Shown: positions 31,985 through 36,603 of the stretch, piece after piece
Layout of the letters: the number at the start of each line of letters is the position of its first letter
Numbering within the stretch: the first letter of the stretch is position 1
Assembly (NCBI GenBank): GCA_022769825.1
Contig: JALEJI010000040.1
Coordinates: forward strand, 1 to 36,603
Source: Prevotella sp.
GTDB taxonomy: Bacteria > Bacteroidota > Bacteroidia > Bacteroidales > Bacteroidaceae
DNA: 36,603 nt
Direction: 5' to 3'
Made by a program: the position numbers and the translations under genes
Notes under the pieces: model-generated
Told to the model about the DNA's origin: nothing
What the model saw: the letters and a program-made list of their open reading frames with translations, nothing else
The model's database searches: none

Positions 31985-33058
31985 TCAACCTTCCCTGAAG
32001 AAGTCGAGACATTGTTTTATCTCCTCGTCGGTCGCCGTCTGGTTGATGTGTATGTTGCCAATGTCGGAAAGCAGGGTGAAGTTTATTTTTCCCGACGTGT
32101 TTTTCTTGTCATGCCGCATGATGTCGACAAGCTCGTCGTAGTCGTCGCAGGTTATGTCCATCATGCCATAGCTCTCGCGGATATATCTCACCGTCTGCGT
32201 CATCTTGTCGGTCGGGAACTGTTGTTTCATCACGGAGAGATACAACTCGCAAATCAATCCGTAGGCCACGGCGTAGCCATGAAGTATCGGCTCCTTGCCC
32301 TTTTCCCCATCATGGATGAGCGAGAAGCTCTCGAAGGCGTGGCCGAAGGTATGGCCGAAGTTCAACGCCTTGCGTATGCCTTTCTCCTTCGGGTCTTCTG
32401 TCACGACACGCTCCTTCACCTTCACCGATTTGGCGAGCATGGTAAGCAACAGCTTGAAGTCGGGATTGCCGAGGTCGAAGTTGAGCAGTTCGGCCCATGT
32501 CTCCGTGTCGGATATGAGGCCATGCTTTATCATCTCTCCATATCCCGAGCGCAGGTTCTTGCCGTCGAGCGTGCGCAGGAACTCGGTGTCGAGCAACACG
32601 AACTTCGACTCGTTGAACACGCCGACCTCGTTTTTGAAGCTGTCGAGGTTTATGCCTGTCTTTCCTCCCACCGAGGCGTCTACCATGGCGAGGAGCGTCG
32701 TGGGGATATTGATGAAGTCGATGCCACGCTTGAACGTGGAGGCGGCGAACCCTCCGAGGTCGGTCACCATGCCACCTCCCAGGTTGACAAGCAATGAGTG
32801 ACGCGTGGCCCTGCCGCGCTCCAGCTCTCTCCAAACATAGATGAGCGACTCCACGTTCTTGTGTATGTCGCCTGGGGCAATGCTTATCACATGGGCTCCT
32901 CGCATGGAGATAAACGACTCTATCACGGGCCAGCATTCCATCCTGGTGGTGTCGTCGGTAAGCACGAAAATGCGGTCGTGCTCACATTCTGATATGGCCT
33001 TCGCCAAATCGGTGGCAAGTTGATGCGTAATTAACACTCTTTGTTTCATCATACTCAT
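31985..33058 (-). CDS. aroB: 3-dehydroquinate synthase
   Basis: A 357-residue AroB converting DAHP to 3-dehydroquinate with NAD and a divalent metal. The NAD-binding part has LLVNLGGGMVTDLGGFAAST. The core signature is PTTLLAMVDASVGGKTGIN. Metal ligands are the Glu in SGYGEMIKHG and the two His in LNFGHTFGHAFE. Start: ATG 33058 (MSMMKQRV), though the later Met residues are possible. It is first gene of aroB-rsmA(-frr-rsgA). The shikimate pathway feeds chorismate to the men operon at the other end of the window. Confidence 0.97.
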   Translation of the reverse strand: MSMMKQRVLITHQLATDLAKAISECEHDRIFVLTDDTTRMECWPVIESFISMRGAHVISIAPGDIHKNVESLIYVWRELERGRATRHSLLVNLGGGMVTDLGGFAASTFKRGIDFINIPTTLLAMVDASVGGKTGINLDSFKNEVGVFNESKFVLLDTEFLRTLDGKNLRSGYGEMIKHGLISDTETWAELLNFDLGNPDFKLLLTMLAKSVKVKERVVTEDPKEKGIRKALNFGHTFGHAFESFSLIHDGEKGKEPILHGYAVAYGLICELYLSVMKQQFPTDKMTQTVRYIRESYGMMDITCDDYDELVDIMRHDKKNTSGKINFTLLSDIGNIHINQTATDEEIKQCLDFFREG

Positions 33059-33074
33059 ACTTAACGTTCAATTG

Positions 33075-33082
33075 CAAATATA
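33075..33082 (-). promoter_or_regulatory. -7 box TATATTTG of aroB
   Basis: Perfect TAnnTTTG 16 bp upstream of the aroB ATG, with no clear -33 box. Repeat copy B begins about 180 bp further upstream. Confidence 0.55.
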
Positions 33083-33258
33083 CTCATTAACAACATATAT
33101 TATGGCACTCGGCCACTATAAATTATTTTTTTTTAATAAAACGTGCATGGCCGTTGCTCATTTTGCGTCTGCCGTGTGCAGTTTTGCCTGCCGCTCCGTG
33201 TCGTTTTTGGTCTTCCGGGATTTGAGGTGATGGCATACGACGCACTTCATTTTTTATC

Positions 33259-33645
33259 GGATAAAATATTTTACAAATGGTCGTCTGAGAATCGATTTTT
33301 TTCAACCAACCAGTCTCTTGGTCGCAAATGACGCGATTATGGGCGATTTTGATAAGCCTTTGATTATCAAACACTTGTGAGTTTTATGGTTTTTAGGCGG
33401 TGCCGACAAGCTGATTAAGCGTCGCCGTTACGGTGTAATCGCGTCGCCGTTACGGTGCAATCGCGATGCCGTTACAGTGTAATCGCGTTGCCGTTACGGT
33501 GTAATCGCGACGCGATTGCACCGTAACGGCAACGCTTTTTGGCAAAAAACAGGCTGAAGGTGCTGCCGAGGGGCACCTTCGAGCCTTTTTTCCGCTCTAA
33601 AAGCACCAGTTATCAAGTGTTAAATTTTGGCAATAATATTTTACA
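33259..33645 (-). repeat. Dispersed non-coding repeat element, copy B
   Basis: This 387-bp element is the inverted-orientation partner of 11495-11903. Reading the minus strand it has the same blocks in the same order, including the AAGGTGC/GCACCTT hairpin (7 bp; in copy A only GGTG/CACC remains). The block TTGGTTGAAAAAAATCGATT plus CTCAGACG is identical. Ends are TGTAAAATATTATTGCC (33629-33645) and TGTAAAATATTTTATCC (33259-33275), again as direct repeats. It lies in the divergent gap between aroB and an outer-membrane protein gene. An 83-codon minus-strand ORF (33123-33374) crosses the boundary and has no family character. Confidence 0.9.
33411..33537 (-). repeat. 22-bp tandem array within copy B
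   Basis: On the minus strand one inverted unit (GCGTTGCCGTTACGGTGCAA then TCGCG) is followed by four direct units of (A/G)CACCGTAACGGC(A/G)(A/T)CGCGATT. The inverted unit and first direct unit form a near-perfect long palindrome centred on CGCG-T-CGCG. Layout is the same as in copy A, with one unit fewer. Confidence 0.92.
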
Positions 33646-33729
33646 TCTCAACATTGTTCTTATCGTTTTTTTTTAGCTGACTGCAATATTTTTTTTACTT
33701 TTCTTATCCCCGCGCGTCTAAGAAGAGAT

Positions 33730-33737
33730 TAATATTG
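33730..33737 (+). promoter_or_regulatory. Possible -7 box TAATATTG of the 33757 gene
   Basis: One mismatch from TAnnTTTG, only 20 bp upstream of the ATG and without a TTTG -33 box. A weak candidate. Confidence 0.3.
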
Positions 33738-33756
33738 CAAGAGATATAAAAGTAGA

Positions 33757-36603
33757 ATGAAAAAGTTGCTGTTGCTTGCGCTATTGGCGATGACGACGGT
33801 CGTCGGCTTTGCGCAGAAGCGAGAAGTGTCGGGCACAGTTCTCGACTCCCAAACCAAGGAGGCCGTATCCATGGTCACGGTCCAACTGTTAAAGTCTGAT
33901 TCCACCTTCGTCGGTGGTGCCTTGTCTGACAACAAGGGCCACTTCACCATCAAGGCTCCCGCCGACGGAAACTACATCCTCAAACTTTCGAGCGTGGGCT
34001 ACAAGCCCCTAAGCCGCGCCGTCAGCGTTAAGCAGAGTGCCAATGTCAACCTCGGCACGTTGCGCTTCTCCGCCGACGCCATCATGCTGAAGGAAGCCAC
34101 CGTGACGGCACAGGCCCAGAAGGTGGTGGTGAAGGAAGACACGTTCGAGTATAACGCCAACGCTTACCGCACGCCGGAGGGCTCCACCATCGAGGAACTG
34201 GTCAAGCGCTTGCCTGGCGCGCAAGTGGCCGACGACGGCAAGATTACCATCAACGGCAAGGAGGTGAAGAAAATACTTATCGACGGCAAGGAGTTCATGA
34301 CTGGCGACACCAAGACGGCCATGAAAAACATCCCCACGTCTATCATTAACAAGGTGAAGGCCTACGACCAGAAGAGCGACCTGTCGAGGGTGACGGGCAT
34401 CGACGACGGCGAGGAGCAGACGGTGCTCGACTTCGGCGTGAAGGCCGGAATGGACAAGGGCGTCATGGCCAATGCCGACGCTGGCGTTGGCACCAAGGAC
34501 AGGTATAGCGCCCGCGCCTTCGGCGGCTACATGAAAGGCAACCTCAAGCTCTTCGGCATGGGCAACGCCAACAACGTCAACGACATGGGATTTGGCGGTC
34601 GTGGCGGATTCTTCGGCAGAGGGCGCAACGGGCTCAACGCCTCGAAGATGGCTGGCGTGAACCTCAACTACGAAAAGAAGGACACGCTGAAGATTGACGG
34701 CAGCGTGAGATGGAACCATAGCGACGGCGACGTGTGGAGCAAGTCGAGCTCCGAGAACTACGTCAGCACCGTGGGGTCGTTCTCCAACAGCGTGAACCAG
34801 TCGTTCTCGCGCGGCAACAACTTCAACGCCCAGGCGCGCGTGGAGTGGACACCCGACTCCATGACAAACATCATGTTCCGCCCAACGCTCTCATTGAGCA
34901 ACAGCGACGGACTGAGCCACGGCTCGTCGGCCTCGTTCAACGAGGACCCCTACGACTACACCACCGACCCTCTCACGGCTGAAGCGTTAAAGACCTTGGC
35001 GCAAAACGGCGTCATCGTCAACTACAACACCTCAAACAGCATTTCCTATTCCAAGAGCAGCAGCACGGGGGCAATGCTCCAAGTCAACCGCAAGCTCAAC
35101 AGCCGCGGACGCAACGTGACGCTGCGCGGCGACGTGAGCTATACCGACTCCAAGTCAAACTCACTGTCAACCAACAACGTGCACCTGTATCAACTAAAGG
35201 ATGCCCTGGGCCAGGATTCCACTTACCAGACCAACCGCTACAACCTCGCGCCGTCGAAGAGCTGGAGCTACACCTTGCAGACGACATACAGCGAGCCTCT
35301 GTGGAAGGGCACCTTCCTGCAACTGCGCTACCAGTTCAAGTACAGCTACAGCAAGAGCGACCGCTCAACCTACGACTTTTCCAACCTCGGCGAGGAGTTC
35401 TTCTCTGGCATCAACCCCACCTACCGCAGCTGGGACGGTTACCTCAACCGCCTGGAGCGCCCCTACACCGACTATCTCGACAAGAACCTGAGCCGCTATT
35501 CCGAATACAAGAACTACACCCACAACATCAAGCTGATGTTCAGGATGCTACGGACAAAGTGGCAACTCAACGCCGGCGTGATGATGCAGCCGCAACGGTC
35601 ACACTACGTGCAAAACTACCAGGGAGTGAGCGTGGACACCACTCGCAACGTCACCAACTTCACCCCTACCCTCGACTTCAGATACAAGTTCAACAAGGTG
35701 AGCAACTTGCGCGTCAACTATCGTGCCACGACCACGCAACCCAGCATCTCGCAACTGCTCGACATCTACGACGACTCCGACCCTCTCAACATCTCCACGG
35801 GTAACCCTGGCTTGAAACCGTCGTTCAACCAGAACTTCCGCCTGTTCTACAACAGCTACTTCGAGAAGACCAAGCAGTCGGTGATGACTTTCGTCGACTT
35901 CAACAACACGCGAAACAGCATCAGCAACAAGGTGACCTACAACGAGACGACCGGCGGACGCATAACGAGGCCGGAGAACATCAACGGCAACTGGAACGTG
36001 AACACCGCGCTGATGTTCAACACGCCGCTCGACTCTGCCGGATTCTGGAACATTAACACTTTCGCCAACCTCAACTACTCCAACAACGTGGGCTACATAT
36101 CGCTCAGTCGCGACGCCAACTCCATAAAGAACACCACGCGCGACATGACCGTCGGCGACCGTCTCGCCGGCAGCTACCGCAACAGTTGGCTTGAGGTGGA
36201 GCTCAACGGCGCGTTCAACTACCGCCACTCCAACAACAAGCTGCAGCCCGCCTCCAACTCCGACGTGTGGCAGTACAGCTATGGCGGCAGCATCAGCGCC
36301 ACGGCCCCATGGGGCACCACGCTGTCTACCGACCTCAACATGAACTCGCGCCGTGGATATGCCGACAACTCGCTCAACACCAACGAGCTGGTATGGAACG
36401 CGCAAGTGTCGCAGAGCTTCCTCAAGGGGCGTCCGCTCACGGTCATGCTGCAGTTCTACGACATCTTGCGCCAGCAGAGCAACCTGAGCCGAAGCATCAC
36501 CGCGTCGATGCGCTCCGACACGGAATACAACTCCATCAACAGCTACGTGACGCTGCACGTCAACTATCGCCTCAACCTCTTCGGTGGCAAGCAGGCACGG
36601 CGC
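33757..36603 (+). CDS. Large TonB-receptor-like outer-membrane beta-barrel protein (partial)
   Basis: Open from ATG 33757 to the window end, 949 codons, so the C-terminus is missing. The signal peptide is MKKLLLLALLAMTTVVGFAQ. Residues about 22-100 are a CarboxypepD_reg-like domain (REVSGTVLDSQTKEAVSMVT; ALSDNKGHFTIKAP; YILKLSSVGYKPL). A plug-like segment follows (TVTAQAQKVVVKEDTFEYNA; STIEELVKRLPGAQV; ITINGKEVKKILIDGKEF). The rest is long alternating strands typical of the OMP_b-brl_3 barrel. No SusC-specific TonB box was identified. No SusD partner is visible within the window. It probably imports or secretes an unknown ligand, or is a barrel receptor of unknown ligand. Gly/Arg-rich GFGGRGGFFGRGRNG (about residue 285) is an unusual loop. 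Confidence 0.9.
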   Translation, partial: MKKLLLLALLAMTTVVGFAQKREVSGTVLDSQTKEAVSMVTVQLLKSDSTFVGGALSDNKGHFTIKAPADGNYILKLSSVGYKPLSRAVSVKQSANVNLGTLRFSADAIMLKEATVTAQAQKVVVKEDTFEYNANAYRTPEGSTIEELVKRLPGAQVADDGKITINGKEVKKILIDGKEFMTGDTKTAMKNIPTSIINKVKAYDQKSDLSRVTGIDDGEEQTVLDFGVKAGMDKGVMANADAGVGTKDRYSARAFGGYMKGNLKLFGMGNANNVNDMGFGGRGGFFGRGRNGLNASKMAGVNLNYEKKDTLKIDGSVRWNHSDGDVWSKSSSENYVSTVGSFSNSVNQSFSRGNNFNAQARVEWTPDSMTNIMFRPTLSLSNSDGLSHGSSASFNEDPYDYTTDPLTAEALKTLAQNGVIVNYNTSNSISYSKSSSTGAMLQVNRKLNSRGRNVTLRGDVSYTDSKSNSLSTNNVHLYQLKDALGQDSTYQTNRYNLAPSKSWSYTLQTTYSEPLWKGTFLQLRYQFKYSYSKSDRSTYDFSNLGEEFFSGINPTYRSWDGYLNRLERPYTDYLDKNLSRYSEYKNYTHNIKLMFRMLRTKWQLNAGVMMQPQRSHYVQNYQGVSVDTTRNVTNFTPTLDFRYKFNKVSNLRVNYRATTTQPSISQLLDIYDDSDPLNISTGNPGLKPSFNQNFRLFYNSYFEKTKQSVMTFVDFNNTRNSISNKVTYNETTGGRITRPENINGNWNVNTALMFNTPLDSAGFWNINTFANLNYSNNVGYISLSRDANSIKNTTRDMTVGDRLAGSYRNSWLEVELNGAFNYRHSNNKLQPASNSDVWQYSYGGSISATAPWGTTLSTDLNMNSRRGYADNSLNTNELVWNAQVSQSFLKGRPLTVMLQFYDILRQQSNLSRSITASMRSDTEYNSINSYVTLHVNYRLNLFGGKQARR

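Noticed and set aside
33123..33374. Minus-strand ORF of 83 codons at the edge of copy B
   Set aside because: It reads through a conserved non-coding block; the corresponding frame in copy A is not preserved.
36000..36603. Minus-strand ORF antisense to the barrel gene (35599-36558)
   Set aside because: Val/Glu/His-rich shadow of a GC-rich barrel gene without any domain motif.

Overview
The window is a chromosomal segment of a Bacteroidota species, most likely Prevotella-like. Three things point there: (i) the gene families (a short MenE, a ~450-residue phosphoglucose isomerase, a LysRS with a long C-terminal extension, a CarboxypepD_reg-like outer-membrane barrel protein); (ii) many upstream regions carry the Bacteroidetes sigma-factor -7 box TAnnTTTG, several with a TTTG -33 box 19-20 bp upstream; (iii) start codons generally lack a strong Shine-Dalgarno. 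No rRNA, tRNA, CRISPR array or classical insertion sequence was recognised.

Layout. 1-1067 (-): a Fic protein truncated by the window edge. 1340-7385 (-): a six-gene menaquinone operon transcribed menI-menF-menD-menB-menC-menE from a textbook promoter at 7410-7440. 7460-9643 (-): an AT-rich type II restriction-modification pair in which both genes are broken (frameshift at an A8 run in the methyltransferase, in-frame stop in the endonuclease). 9792-10888 (+): a small unknown gene and an SDR oxidoreductase. 10928-11248 (-): a YbjQ-family protein. 11249-12260: a 1-kb divergent intergenic region holding repeat element copy A. 12261-12782 (+): an outer-membrane beta-barrel protein. 13082-19673 (+): lysS, pgi, a HAD phosphatase, a secreted unknown, mnmA and a CvfB-like S1 protein. 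19624-20702 (-): lrp and a NUDIX hydrolase. 20985-22091 (+): a MetE-like methyltransferase divergent from lrp. 22132-23067 (-): an Rpn/PD-(D/E)XK protein. 23618-26093 (+): a phosphoethanolamine-transferase-like sulfatase-fold enzyme with a long structured leader, then an exported nitroreductase. 26249-29442 (-): a ThrE-like and an AspT-like transporter pair. 29505-33058 (-): rsgA, frr, rsmA, aroB. 33059-33756: repeat element copy B. 33757-36603 (+): a large outer-membrane receptor-like protein, truncated by the window edge.

How genes fit together. The men operon converts chorismate to 1,4-dihydroxy-2-naphthoate and aroB supplies the shikimate pathway leading to chorismate. rsgA, frr and rsmA form a ribosome assembly/recycling group, and lysS and mnmA serve tRNA charging and modification. 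lrp and the MetE-like gene share a divergent region containing a perfect match to the E. coli Lrp consensus.

The most unusual element is a ~390-410 bp non-coding repeat present twice (11495-11903 and 33259-33645, opposite orientations). It is built of conserved flanks around a tandem array of 22-bp units led by one inverted unit. I recognise no described family for it. Other candidates for follow-up are the multi-hairpin leader before the phosphoethanolamine-transferase-like gene and the doubly damaged restriction-modification system.
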